Positions 56,118 through 64,000 of a DNA stretch of 64,000 nt are shown here, in pieces. The stretch lies in the NCBI RefSeq assembly GCF_001955695.1, contig NZ_CP019236.1, positions 992,001 to 1,056,000 on the forward strand. The letters run 5' to 3'. This DNA comes from Rhodoferax koreense. Its GTDB lineage: Bacteria > Pseudomonadota > Gammaproteobacteria > Burkholderiales > Burkholderiaceae_C. The notes under the pieces are model-generated. The model made no database searches, was not told the DNA's origin, and was given only the letters and a program-made list of their open reading frames with translations. How positions within the stretch are numbered: the stretch's first letter is position 1; each line of letters starts with the position of its first letter. The position numbers and the translations under genes were made by a program.

Positions 56118-57343
56118 AGTGCCGCCATTGCAACACCGAGTTGACCCTGCCGTTCCTCGACCTGGGCAGCGCCCCGCCGAGCAACGCCTACCTGAGCGCC
56201 ACCACGCTGAACGCGCCGGAAGCCTGGTACCCGTTGCGTGTGCTGGCCTGCAGCCATTGCTGGCTGGTGCAGACCGAGGACCACGCGGGCCGCGAGGCCC
56301 TGTTCACCGAGGACTACGCTTACTTCAGCTCGTTCTCGAGTTCCTGGCTCGCCCACGCCAAGGCCTATGTGGGCGACATGGTGCAGCGCTTCAAGCTGGG
56401 CGCGCAAAGCCATGTGGTCGAAGTGGCCGCCAACGACGGCTACCTGCTGCAATACGTCCAGCAGGCCGGCATTCCCTGCCTGGGTGTGGAGCCGACCGCC
56501 AGCACCGCCGCCGCCGCGCGCGAAAAGGGCTTGGCCATCGACGAGCGCTTCTTCGGCGTGGCGCTTGGCCGGGAACTCGCAGCGGCCGGCCAGAGCGCCG
56601 ACCTCACCGCCGCCAACAACGTGCTGGCGCATGTGCCCGACATCAACGACTTCGTCGGCGGCTTCACCGCATTGCTCAAGCCGCAGGGTGTGGCCACCTT
56701 CGAGTTTCCGCACCTGATGCGCATGGTGCAGTCCTGCCAGTTCGACACGGCCTACCACGAGCACTACTCCTACCTGTCGCTCACCGCGGTGCAGCGTATC
56801 TTCGAGGCGAATGGGCTGAAAGTGTTCGACGTGCAGGAGCTTTCCACCCACGGCGGCAGCCTGCGCGTCTTCGCCCAGCGTGCCGACACGGGCGGTCAGG
56901 CCGTCACCCCGGCCGTGCAGCAGGTGCTGGCGGCGGAAGTCGCCGCCGGCATGTTGACGACGAATTTTTACAGCCAATTCGACCTGCAGCCCAAGCGGAT
57001 CGCGCGTGAGCTGCTCTCTTTTTTGATAAAAATGGCCGAAGAAGATGGTCGTGTCGCCGCCTACGGGGCCGCGGCCAAGGGCAACACGCTGTGCAACTTC
57101 GCCGGCGTGCGCCCGCACCTGCTGCCGTACGTGGTCGACAGGAACCCGGCCAAGCAGGGCAAGTTCATGCCGGGCAGCCGCATTCCCATCGTCGACGAGG
57201 CCCATCTGCGCGCGCACCGGCCCAGCCACGTGCTGATCCTGCCTTGGAACCTGAAGGACGAGGTCATGGCGCAGCTGGACTACATCCGCGAATGGGGCGG
57301 CCGTTTCGTCACTGCCGTGCCCCGGCTGGAGATCCTGCCTTGA
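56114..57343 (+). CDS. Sugar C-methyltransferase-like SAM enzyme
   Basis: This 409-residue protein has the three-part layout of deoxysugar C-methyltransferases. An N-terminal zinc-binding segment (MKCRHCNTEL, LACSHCWLVQ) is followed by a SAM domain (VVEVAANDGYLLQYV, about residues 95-110). A C-terminal domain with AAYGAAAKGNTLCN and LILPWNLKDEV completes it. These enzymes add a methyl branch to 4-keto sugars, usually at C3. The start is GTG 56114 with AAGGAG upstream, overlapping the previous stop codon. Confidence 0.88.
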   Translation: MKCRHCNTELTLPFLDLGSAPPSNAYLSATTLNAPEAWYPLRVLACSHCWLVQTEDHAGREALFTEDYAYFSSFSSSWLAHAKAYVGDMVQRFKLGAQSHVVEVAANDGYLLQYVQQAGIPCLGVEPTASTAAAAREKGLAIDERFFGVALGRELAAAGQSADLTAANNVLAHVPDINDFVGGFTALLKPQGVATFEFPHLMRMVQSCQFDTAYHEHYSYLSLTAVQRIFEANGLKVFDVQELSTHGGSLRVFAQRADTGGQAVTPAVQQVLAAEVAAGMLTTNFYSQFDLQPKRIARELLSFLIKMAEEDGRVAAYGAAAKGNTLCNFAGVRPHLLPYVVDRNPAKQGKFMPGSRIPIVDEAHLRAHRPSHVLILPWNLKDEVMAQLDYIREWGGRFVTAVPRLEILP

Positions 57344-58233
57344 AGGTGCTCGTCACCGGCGCCAGCGGCTACCTCGGGCGGCACGTGCTGCAGCGCCTGC
57401 GGCTGCGCGGCGCCGAGGTGGCGGTGCTCGGCCGCCGCCTGCCGGAAGGTTTCGAGGACCTGGAACTGGTGCAGGCCGACCTGCTGGCGACGCAAGATTT
57501 CGCCCCGCTGCTGAAGGAGGCCGGGGCTTCCCACCTGCTGCACCTGGCCTGGTACGCCGAATACGGCAAATACTGGGCATCGCCGCTGAACCTGCGCTGG
57601 GTGGACGCCACGCTGCGCCTGCTGCAGGCCTTCGGCGAGACCGGCGGCAAACATGCCTTCGCGGCCGGCACCTGTGCCGAGTACGACTGGTCTTACGGCT
57701 ACCTGCGCGAGGAAAACACCCCGTTGCTGCCACAGGGCCTGTACGGCACGGCCAAGGACGCCGCGCGCCGGCTGGCCACCGCGCTGTGCGCCGCGCAGGG
57801 CGTGTCGCTGGCCTGGGGCCATGTGTTCTACCCGTTCGGCCCCGGCGAGGCGCCAAAGCGCATGCTGCCGTCGCTGATCGAGGTGTTCCGCGGCCGAGCA
57901 CCGGCTTTCGGCGTCAATACCAGCGCCTTCCGCGGCATGTTGCCCGTCCCCGACGCCGCCGAGGCCTTCGTCCATCTGCTGGCCGAAGGCTCGAATGGCG
58001 TCAGTGGCCGCTTCAACATCTGTTCGGGCCAGCCCGCGTCCATCGAAGACGTGGTGCGCACCCTGGCCCGCCTGTGCGATGCCGACCCGAATCCCGTGCT
58101 GGCCCTGGCCTCCGCCCGCGCGGGCGACCCGCCCATGCTGGTCGGCGACAACACCCGGCTGCTGGCCACGGGTTGGCGGCCCACGCAGACGCTGGCCCAG
58201 GGGCTGGCCGCCCAGGTCGCCGCACAGCCTTGA
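57340..58233 (+). CDS. NAD(P)-dependent SDR sugar reductase/epimerase
   Basis: This 297-residue extended SDR has the N-terminal nucleotide site LVTGASGYLGRHVL, the Ser/Thr-equivalent AAGTCAEYDW, and the catalytic YGTAK. It is a likely 4-ketoreductase finishing the CDP-sugar. The start is TTG 57340, overlapping the methyltransferase stop codon (TTGA) with GGAG upstream; no ATG fits. A 45-bp gap follows. Confidence 0.88.
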   Translation: MKVLVTGASGYLGRHVLQRLRLRGAEVAVLGRRLPEGFEDLELVQADLLATQDFAPLLKEAGASHLLHLAWYAEYGKYWASPLNLRWVDATLRLLQAFGETGGKHAFAAGTCAEYDWSYGYLREENTPLLPQGLYGTAKDAARRLATALCAAQGVSLAWGHVFYPFGPGEAPKRMLPSLIEVFRGRAPAFGVNTSAFRGMLPVPDAAEAFVHLLAEGSNGVSGRFNICSGQPASIEDVVRTLARLCDADPNPVLALASARAGDPPMLVGDNTRLLATGWRPTQTLAQGLAAQVAAQP

Positions 58234-58278
58234 AGAGCCAACCCCGAACACCCCAACATTTCAACCGAGGAGCATTCC

Positions 58279-59055
58279 ATGACCCCCCAGGAACAATTCG
58301 CCGCCGAACGCCAGGAACGCCTGGCCGCCTATGCCCAGGACACCGAGTTCAAGGACCTGTCGCGCCAGTGGCTGCAGCAGTCGATGCACAAGAAATACGT
58401 CTACAACTACGACTGGCTCGGCCGGCCCATCATCCAGTACCCGCAGGACATGGTCGCGATCCAGGAACTGGTGTGGACGGTGCGGCCCGACCTCATCATC
58501 GAAACCGGCATCGCCCACGGCGGCTCGCTGATCCTCAGCGCCTCGATGCTGGCCATGCTGGACATGTGCGACGCCATCGAGGCCGGCACCACGATCGATC
58601 CGCGCCAGTCCAGCCGCAAGGTGATCGGCATCGACATCGACATCCGCGAACACAACCGCGCGGCCATCGAGGCCCATCCCATGGCCAGCCGCATCCAGAT
58701 GTTCCAGGGCTCGTCCATCGGCGCGGAGGTGGTGAAACAGGTGCATGACGCCGCCAAGGGCTACCAGAAAGTGATGGTGTTCCTGGATTCCATGCACACC
58801 CACGACCATGTGCTCGGCGAACTCGACGCCTACGCGCCGCTGGTCAGCAAGGGCAGCTACTGCGTGGTGTTCGACACCTTCGTCGACGACATGCCGCCGA
58901 AGTTTTTCGCCGACCGGCCCTGGGACGTGGGCAACAACCCGAAGACGGCCACACGCCAATGGCTGAAGTCGCATCCGGACTTCAAGGTCGATCCGGCGAT
59001 GGAGTCGCGCCTGATGGTGACGGTGGCGCCCGAAGGCTTTCTGAAGCGCGACTGA
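58279..59055 (+). CDS. CmcI-family (cephalosporin-hydroxylase-like) methyltransferase
   Basis: This 258-residue protein of the CmcI/rhamnosyl O-methyltransferase group has a SAM-binding Rossmann core (LIIETGIAHGGSLILSASML, then VIGIDIDIREHNRAAIEAH). A metal-site-like Asp/His patch follows (VFLDSMHTHDHVLGEL). The family name is historical, and I see no antibiotic cluster. In this operon it probably O-methylates the sugar. GAGGAG precedes the ATG, and a double hairpin terminator follows. Confidence 0.88.
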   Translation: MTPQEQFAAERQERLAAYAQDTEFKDLSRQWLQQSMHKKYVYNYDWLGRPIIQYPQDMVAIQELVWTVRPDLIIETGIAHGGSLILSASMLAMLDMCDAIEAGTTIDPRQSSRKVIGIDIDIREHNRAAIEAHPMASRIQMFQGSSIGAEVVKQVHDAAKGYQKVMVFLDSMHTHDHVLGELDAYAPLVSKGSYCVVFDTFVDDMPPKFFADRPWDVGNNPKTATRQWLKSHPDFKVDPAMESRLMVTVAPEGFLKRD

Positions 59056-59060
59056 TCCGG

Positions 59061-59112
59061 GCGGGGCTCGGGCCCCGCTCCAAAAGAAAAAGGTCGCCGA
59101 GGCGACCTTTTT
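59061..59112. terminator. Hairpin pair with bidirectional terminator closing the sugar operon and fliC
   Basis: GCGGGGC-TCGG-GCCCCGC (59061-59078) is followed by AAAAAGGTCGCC-GA-GGCGACCTTTTT (59087-59112). The second hairpin has A and T tails on both sides and can end the plus-strand operon and the minus-strand flagellin gene. Confidence 0.93.
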
Positions 59113-59131
59113 GCGTTGAATCGGGAGATTC

Positions 59132-60364
59132 TTACTGCTGGAGCAGCGACAGCACACCCTGCGGCAGCTTGTTGGCTTGGGCCACCATGGCGGTGCCGGC
59201 CTGCTGCAGGATCTGCGTGCGCGACAGGTTGGCGGTTTCCTTCGCGAAGTCGGCGTCCACGATGCGCCCGCGCGAGGCCGCGAGATTTTCCACCTGGATG
59301 TCGATGTTAGACACCGAACTCTCGAAGCGGCTCTGCAGGGCGCCCAGGTCGGCACGGGCGTTGTTGACCTGGTCGAGCGCGCTGTCGATCTTCTTCAGGG
59401 CGACCCAGGCGGAAGCCTGGGTGTCCACCGTCAGGGTATCGATGCCGAGCGCGTCGGTGGTGGTGTTGGTGGCGTCCACCGTGGTGCCGAAGGTGCCGGT
59501 ACCGATGGCGGCGGGCGCGTAACCGAAGTTGGTGGCGGTGAAGCCGCTCAACGTCATGGGCTGGGCGTCGCCGGCGGAGGTCAGCTTGGCCGATTGCAGG
59601 TCGATGGTGTAGCTGCCGTCGGCGGCGGGCGAGAGGAAGGCCGTGACGCCGGTGTCGGCCGAGCGGCGGTTGATCGCCTCCATCATCTGGCCCATGCGCT
59701 CCGTGCCGGAACTCGCCTCCTTGATGGGGCCGAGATCCCACGAAGTGGTGCCGTCGCTGATCTGCAGGGCCGAGTTGGCGGTGATGGCCGCCAGATCGGT
59801 CACGGTGGCGGCGGAAATGCCGGTGGCATGGTCGTAGGCATAGGCGATGTTGGCCAGACCGGACGCGGTGGTGTTCACCAGCGCACCCACGGTGATGTTG
59901 TCGCCGGAATTGGCACCAACCTGAAACACCGCGCCGGCAAAGGTGCCGTCGAGGATCTTCTGGCCGTTGAAGGTGGTCTGCTTGGCCACACGGTCGACTT
60001 CGTCCGAGAGCTGCTTGACTTCGGCCTGCAGCGCCTTGCGGTCGGCCGCGCTGTTGGTGGCATTGCCGGCCTGCACGGCCAGTTCACGCATGCGCTGCAG
60101 CATGTCGCCGACCTTGCCGAGCGAGCCTTCCGCCGTCTGCGCCAGGGAGATGCCGTCGTTGGAGTTGCGCGCACCCACGGTCAGCCCGCGCACCTGGGTG
60201 TTCATGCGTTCGGAAATCGCCAGACCGGCGGCGTCGTCCTTGGCGCTGTTGACACGCAGGCCGGAGGACAGGCGCTGCATCGATGTCGAAAGCGACATCT
60301 GCGAGGTATTCAGGTTCCGCTGGGCATTCAGCGAATTGATGTTGGTGTTGATGGTAGAGGCCAT
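59132..60364 (-). CDS. fliC: Flagellin, gene 1
   Basis: This 410-residue flagellin has the conserved N-terminal D0/D1 (MASTINTNINSLNAQRNL, LRVNSAKDDAAGLAISERM) and C-terminal D1/D0 (NLSRTQILQQAGTAMVAQANKLPQGVLSLLQ). The centre (about residues 170-310) is Thr/Ala/Ser-rich and surface-exposed, so it is the plausible place for O-glycans. It is divergent from gene 2. Its sigma-28-like promoter lies about 330 bases upstream, implying a long leader. Confidence 0.97.
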   Translation of the reverse strand: MASTINTNINSLNAQRNLNTSQMSLSTSMQRLSSGLRVNSAKDDAAGLAISERMNTQVRGLTVGARNSNDGISLAQTAEGSLGKVGDMLQRMRELAVQAGNATNSAADRKALQAEVKQLSDEVDRVAKQTTFNGQKILDGTFAGAVFQVGANSGDNITVGALVNTTASGLANIAYAYDHATGISAATVTDLAAITANSALQISDGTTSWDLGPIKEASSGTERMGQMMEAINRRSADTGVTAFLSPAADGSYTIDLQSAKLTSAGDAQPMTLSGFTATNFGYAPAAIGTGTFGTTVDATNTTTDALGIDTLTVDTQASAWVALKKIDSALDQVNNARADLGALQSRFESSVSNIDIQVENLAASRGRIVDADFAKETANLSRTQILQQAGTAMVAQANKLPQGVLSLLQQ

Positions 60365-60741
60365 GGTGGAGCTCCTAGGTAACTTGATGAATCTGGACCG
60401 GCGTTGCCACCGGCGGCGATGTCAGCACCCGAGCTGACGTGCATACCGTGAGGTGTGAAGGAATTATTGGGAAGACCGCTGTTTCCCATAGGCCGGATAA
60501 GCGTCGCAAACCAGGGCCTTTTCTTTTTTTGTTTGGCGCCGGGCCTCAAGTTTTCCGCCAGGGGCCCGAAAACCTAACCAACAGGGCCTGTTGAGGGCTT
60601 GTAGGCCGGCAAAGTGGCAGGGGTGAAAAGCTTCGGAAACGGGCGTTTTGTCCTGCAACCACCGGTCAGGGCGGCTGGTGTCATGCCAGCGTTGTGATCG
60701 GCGTTTTGCCAGTTTTTTTAAGCTATCAAGGAGTTTTCACC
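60365..60741. other. 377-bp region between the divergent flagellin genes
   Basis: It holds the sigma-28-like site for the minus-strand gene (60695-60721) and an 18-base inverted repeat GTCAGC-ACCCGA-GCTGAC (60421-60438) in that gene's leader. An AT-rich T tract lies around 60520-60532. I see no convincing promoter for the plus-strand flagellin and no coding sequence. Confidence 0.7.
60695..60721 (-). promoter_or_regulatory. Sigma-28-type promoter of flagellin gene 1
   Basis: On the minus strand, TTAA, 15 bases and GCCGATCA (7 of 8 to GCCGATAA). The site almost touches the start of the divergent flagellin gene, so the minus-strand transcript would have a leader of about 320 bases. Confidence 0.6.
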
Positions 60742-61971
60742 ATGGCTTCCACCATCAACACCAACATCAATTCGCTGACCGCGCAGCGCAACCTGGGCAT
60801 GTCGCAAGGCTCGCTGGCCACTTCCATGCAACGCCTGTCTTCCGGCCTGCGTGTGAACAGCGCCAAGGACGATGCCGCCGGCCTGGCGATTTCCGAACGC
60901 ATGAACACCCAGGTGCGCGGCCTGACGGTCGGCGCCCGCAACGCCAACGACGGCATCTCCCTGGCGCAGACGGCGGAAGGCTCGCTCGGCAAGGTCGGCG
61001 ACATGCTGCAGCGCATGCGTGAACTGGCTGTCCAGTCCGGCAACTCGACCAACAGCGCGGCCGACCGCAAGGCGCTGCAGGCCGAAGTCAAGCAGCTCGC
61101 CGACGAAGTGGACCGCGTGGCCAAGCAGACCAGCTTCAACGGCCAGAAGATCCTTGACGGCAGCTTCTCCGGCGCGGTGTTCCAGGTCGGCGCCAACGCC
61201 GGTGACAACATCACCGTGGGCGCGTTGACCGACAGCACGGCCAAGGGCTTGGCCAATGTGTCATACGCCTACGACAAGACCACCGGTATCGCGGCCTCCA
61301 GCGTGACCGACCTGTCCGCCATCACCAGCACCTCGGCGCTGCAGATCACGGTGGCTGCCAACGGCGCCACGACGAGTTACGACCTTGGCGCCATCAAGGA
61401 AGCCAGCTCCGGCACGGAGCGCATGGGCCAGATGGTCGAAGCGATCAACCGCAAGTCGGCCGACACCGGTCTCACGGCTTTCCTGACGGCGGCGGATGAC
61501 GGCACCTACACCATCGACATGATGTCGTCCAAGCTGGATTCCGCCGGCAACGCGGCGGTCGTCACGCTCGGCAGTGGCTTCACCACCGGCAACTCCGGCC
61601 GTGCGGGTGCGGCGCTGGCTTCGACCATCGATGCCACCAACACCACCACCGACGCGCTCGGCATCGACACCCTGACCGTCGACACCCAGGCCAGCTCGTG
61701 GGTGGCACTGAAGAAGATCGACTCGGCCATCGACCAGGTCAACTCGGCCCGTGCCGACCTGGGTGCGCTGCAAAGCCGCTTTGAGAACTCGGCGGCCAAC
61801 ATCGACATCCAGGTGGAGAATCTGTCCGCGTCCCGCGGCCGCATCGTGGATGCCGACTTCGCCAAGGAAACCGCCAACCTGTCGCGTACCCAGATCCTGC
61901 AGCAGGCCGGTACCGCCATGGTGGCCCAGGCGAACAAGCTGCCGCAGGGCGTGTTGTCCCTGCTGCAGTAA
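60742..61971 (+). CDS. fliC: Flagellin, gene 2
   Basis: This 409-residue flagellin is nearly identical to gene 1 in its first about 160 and last about 90 residues and differs in the Thr/Ser-rich centre. AAGGAG precedes ATG 60742 (MASTINTNINSLTAQRNL). It is followed by a hairpin and fliD. The two-gene arrangement suggests gene duplication, with divergence confined to the exposed domain. Confidence 0.97.
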   Translation: MASTINTNINSLTAQRNLGMSQGSLATSMQRLSSGLRVNSAKDDAAGLAISERMNTQVRGLTVGARNANDGISLAQTAEGSLGKVGDMLQRMRELAVQSGNSTNSAADRKALQAEVKQLADEVDRVAKQTSFNGQKILDGSFSGAVFQVGANAGDNITVGALTDSTAKGLANVSYAYDKTTGIAASSVTDLSAITSTSALQITVAANGATTSYDLGAIKEASSGTERMGQMVEAINRKSADTGLTAFLTAADDGTYTIDMMSSKLDSAGNAAVVTLGSGFTTGNSGRAGAALASTIDATNTTTDALGIDTLTVDTQASSWVALKKIDSAIDQVNSARADLGALQSRFENSAANIDIQVENLSASRGRIVDADFAKETANLSRTQILQQAGTAMVAQANKLPQGVLSLLQ

Positions 61972-62013
61972 GCAGGGGCCAGGCGCCGCCGTCAAGGGTG
62001 GCGATGGAAGCGG

Positions 62014-62042
62014 GGCGGGGAAAGGTACGGCCTTTCTCCGCC
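62014..62042 (+). terminator. Hairpin between flagellin gene 2 and fliD
   Basis: GGCGGGGAAAGG-TACGG-CCTTTCTCCGCC forms a 12-bp stem with one G-T pair, followed by GTTTG. The T tract is poor, so it is a possible terminator or attenuator before fliD. Confidence 0.5.
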
Positions 62043-62104
62043 GTTTGACTTTCAGGAATCGCGTGAGAATGTGCTGAACAGGGGCTGGCCCCGAGGAGGT
62101 TCAA

Positions 62105-63514
62105 ATGGCTATTTCATCCATCGGCATTGGTAGCGGACTCGACGTCAACAGCATCATCTCGAAGCTGACCGACGTTGAAAAGCAGCCTCTGACCACGCTC
62201 AAGGCGGACGCGGCCACCATTCAGGCCAAGGTCTCGGCCTATGGGCAGGTGAAATCGCTGATCTCCACCTTTTCCGACGCGGCCGCCAAGCTCACCCGCG
62301 ACAGTGCCTGGAACGGCCTGACCATCGCCTCCACCAACACCTCGGCCGTCAACGCCACGGTCACCGGCATCGCCAGCGCCTCCACGCTCAGCGTGGGTGT
62401 GCAGAAGCTGGCGCAGGCGCAGTCCACGGCCTCGGCTGTGGTGCCCACCGGCACGGACCTCGGCGGCACGCTGACCATCCAGCTCGGTACCTGGAATTCG
62501 GGCCTGACCGGGTTCACGCCAGGCCTGAGTTCCGCGGTGTCGATCACCATGACGCCCGGCACGACCTCGCTGGCCGCGGTGGCCAGCCGGATCAACGATG
62601 CGAACGCGGGCGTCACGGCCACGGTGATCAAGGACGCTTCCGGCGAACGCCTGATGATCCGCTCCAAGGATACGGGCGAGGCGGCGGGCTTCCAGATCAA
62701 GGCCGGCAGCGACGCCAGCACGGGGCTGGCGCAACTCGCCTTCGATCCGGGCACCACGGCCACCACGACGACGCGCTCGCAGGCCGGGCAGAACGCCCAG
62801 GCCACCATCAACGGCGTCAGCGTGTCTTCCCCCACCAACAGCCTGACCGATACGATTCCCGGGCTGACGATCCAGCTGTCGCAGGTCACGACCTCGGATG
62901 CCCTCATCACCGCCAGCACCGACACGGCGACGATGAAGAAGAACATCCAGGACTTCGTCGACGCGTACAACGCGGTCAGCAAGTTTCTCGGCGACGCCAC
63001 CAAGTACGATTCCGAAACCAAGAGCGCCGGCCTGCTGCAGGGCGACGCCACTGCGCTGGGCCTGCAGAACCAGCTGCGTGCCATGCTCGGCTCGACGACT
63101 TCGGGCGGCACCTACAAATACTTGTCCGACCTCGGCATCAGCATCCAGCGCGGCGGTGGTCTGCAGGTGGACAGCGCCAAGCTCGACACGGCGCTGAAGA
63201 CACCCGAGAACGTCAAGGCGCTGTTCGCCTCCGACACGGGCACGCTGCAAACCTCCGGTGTCGCGGTGAAGCTCAAGTCCTTCATGACCGGCCTGCTCGC
63301 GCTCGATGGCACGCTCAACACCAAGACCGATTCGTTCGACGCGGCCACCAAGCGCAATACGGCCGAGCAGGACAAGGTGAATGCCCGCGCGGCGCTGGTC
63401 GAAAAAAGGCTCAAGGCGCAGTACACGGCGCTCGACACGCAGATGGCCAGCCTGACCGCGCTCAGCACCTATGTGAACCAGCAGGTCACCACCTGGAACA
63501 ACACGAAGAGTTGA
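62105..63514 (+). CDS. fliD: Flagellar filament cap protein
   Basis: This 469-residue HAP2 is the filament cap that folds incoming flagellin. It has N-terminal SSIGIGSGLDVNSIISKLTDVEKQPL, a variable middle part and a C-terminal coiled coil (KRNTAEQDKVNARAALVEKRLKAQYTALDTQMASL). GAGGAGG precedes the ATG. fliS follows, the usual order. Confidence 0.97.
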   Translation: MAISSIGIGSGLDVNSIISKLTDVEKQPLTTLKADAATIQAKVSAYGQVKSLISTFSDAAAKLTRDSAWNGLTIASTNTSAVNATVTGIASASTLSVGVQKLAQAQSTASAVVPTGTDLGGTLTIQLGTWNSGLTGFTPGLSSAVSITMTPGTTSLAAVASRINDANAGVTATVIKDASGERLMIRSKDTGEAAGFQIKAGSDASTGLAQLAFDPGTTATTTTRSQAGQNAQATINGVSVSSPTNSLTDTIPGLTIQLSQVTTSDALITASTDTATMKKNIQDFVDAYNAVSKFLGDATKYDSETKSAGLLQGDATALGLQNQLRAMLGSTTSGGTYKYLSDLGISIQRGGGLQVDSAKLDTALKTPENVKALFASDTGTLQTSGVAVKLKSFMTGLLALDGTLNTKTDSFDAATKRNTAEQDKVNARAALVEKRLKAQYTALDTQMASLTALSTYVNQQVTTWNNTKS

Positions 63515-63583
63515 AGGAAATGGCGGCGCGCGGGCGCTGGGACGAACAGATAAAAAGAGCCGGCTTTCGCTCTCACAAAGGCC

Positions 63584-63610
63584 TTGAGTTCACGGGGCAT
63601 CTGCCGATAA
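63584..63610 (+). promoter_or_regulatory. Sigma-28-type promoter of fliS
   Basis: TTGA, exactly 15 bases, then GCCGATAA, a perfect -10 for this class. It lies 34 bases before the fliS ATG. Confidence 0.65.
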
Positions 63611-63643
63611 TTCAAATACCAAGTACAACCAATGGAACCCGCC

Positions 63644-64000
63644 ATGTTCACCCCAGTCAGCACACGGTCTGCATCGGCCTACAAAAGGGTCGGTGTTGAA
63701 ACCAGCATCGACGGCGCCAGCCCGCACCAGTTGATCTGCCTGCTGTTCGACGCGTTGCTGCTGTCGCTGGCCAAGGCCCGCGGCGCGCTGGAGCGCAACG
63801 ACATGGAGCTCAAGGGCAAGGAAATCAGCCGGGCCGTGCGCATCCTGGAAGAAGGCCTGAAGGACGGGCTGAACAAGGAGCAGGGCGGCGAACTCGCGGT
63901 GAACCTGCTGGGCGTCTACAACTACAGCATCTCGCGCTTGACCATGGCCAATGTGAAGAACGACGCAGCGCTGATCGGCGAAGTCAGCGAACTGATCAAG
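63644..64000 (+). CDS. fliS: Flagellin export chaperone, N-terminal part (3' end outside window)
   Basis: The first 119 residues of FliS are seen. It binds the flagellin C-terminus and keeps it unpolymerised before export. The conserved start MFTPVSTRSASAYKRVGVETS is followed by SPHQLICLLFDALLLSLAKARGAL. ATG 63632, four codons earlier, is possible. The reading frame continues past the window end. A sigma-28-like promoter lies just upstream. Confidence 0.93.
   Translation, partial: MFTPVSTRSASAYKRVGVETSIDGASPHQLICLLFDALLLSLAKARGALERNDMELKGKEISRAVRILEEGLKDGLNKEQGGELAVNLLGVYNYSISRLTMANVKNDAALIGEVSELIK

Noticed and set aside
57000..57050. AT-rich patch with TTTTTTGATAAAAATGG in the C-methyltransferase gene as another repeat copy
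   Set aside because: Only one end resembles the 65-nt repeat, and the partner end is missing at the expected distance.
58279..59055. Antibiotic (cephamycin) biosynthesis implied by the cephalosporin-hydroxylase family name
   Set aside because: No other beta-lactam genes are present, and the context is a sugar operon; the family includes sugar O-methyltransferases.
60458..60500. Sigma-28 promoter for flagellin gene 2 using CCGGATAA
   Set aside because: No acceptable -35 box lies 15 bases upstream.
1..64000. CRISPR arrays, tRNA, rRNA, IS elements, prophage genes
   Set aside because: No regularly spaced repeats, RNA gene signatures, transposase, integrase or phage structural genes were seen.

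Overview
The window is high-GC DNA from a motile betaproteobacterium, most probably Burkholderiales, family Comamonadaceae. The grounds are the single-polar-type flagellar gene order (flhBAFG-fliA, flgAMN divergent from flgBCDEFGHIJKL), the flagellin and chemotaxis sequences, and interspersed repeats of a kind I recall from that family. No genus can be named from sequence alone. No rRNA, tRNA, IS element, prophage or CRISPR array was seen.

Region 1 (1-22336) is metabolic and regulatory. It holds the 3' end of a pyruvate dehydrogenase E1 gene, a TetR regulator divergent from a Tat-type lipoprotein esterase, a chemoreceptor, a ferritin-like protein, and an oxidoreductase/LysR divergent pair. 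Next come a His-rich secreted protein, a creatininase-like hydrolase fused by translational coupling to a NitT/TauT-type ABC importer, a histidine-phosphatase-fold protein, a DUF1232 membrane protein, a VOC protein and a tandem phzF duplication. The region ends with a GST, a PLP aminotransferase and a LysE-EamA-LysE exporter operon divergent from a MocR regulator. A 568-bp giant imperfect palindrome (22339-22906) separates this region from the flagellar genes and touches the stop codons of both convergent genes.

Region 2 (22906-45688) is flagellar and chemotaxis. The rod/hook/ring operon flgBCDEFGHIJKL ends in an HDOD-domain gene. It is followed by flgA-flgM-flgN, then fliA, a FlhG-like gene without a recognisable P-loop, flhF, flhA, flhB, cheZ, cheY, motB and motA.

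Region 3 (46047-59055) is a compact sugar-modification operon. It begins with a single 2560-residue ORF holding four complete TPR plus SPINDLY/OGT-type (GT41) units. This overlaps, by ATGA, a CDP-glucose synthesis and remodelling pathway: RfbF, RfbG, a 3,5-epimerase-like protein, a C-methyltransferase-like protein, an SDR reductase and a CmcI-like methyltransferase. A bidirectional terminator closes it. Region 4 (59132-64000) has two divergent flagellin genes, fliD and the start of fliS.

The best candidate for an undescribed system is region 3 with region 4. I infer that the four-headed glycosyltransferase decorates the two flagellins with a methylated deoxysugar made by the coupled operon. 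Four sites with the same sigma-28-like layout (4-base -35, exactly 15 bases, 8-base -10) precede flgM, motA, the minus-strand flagellin and fliS, tying regions 2 and 4 to the fliA gene in the window.
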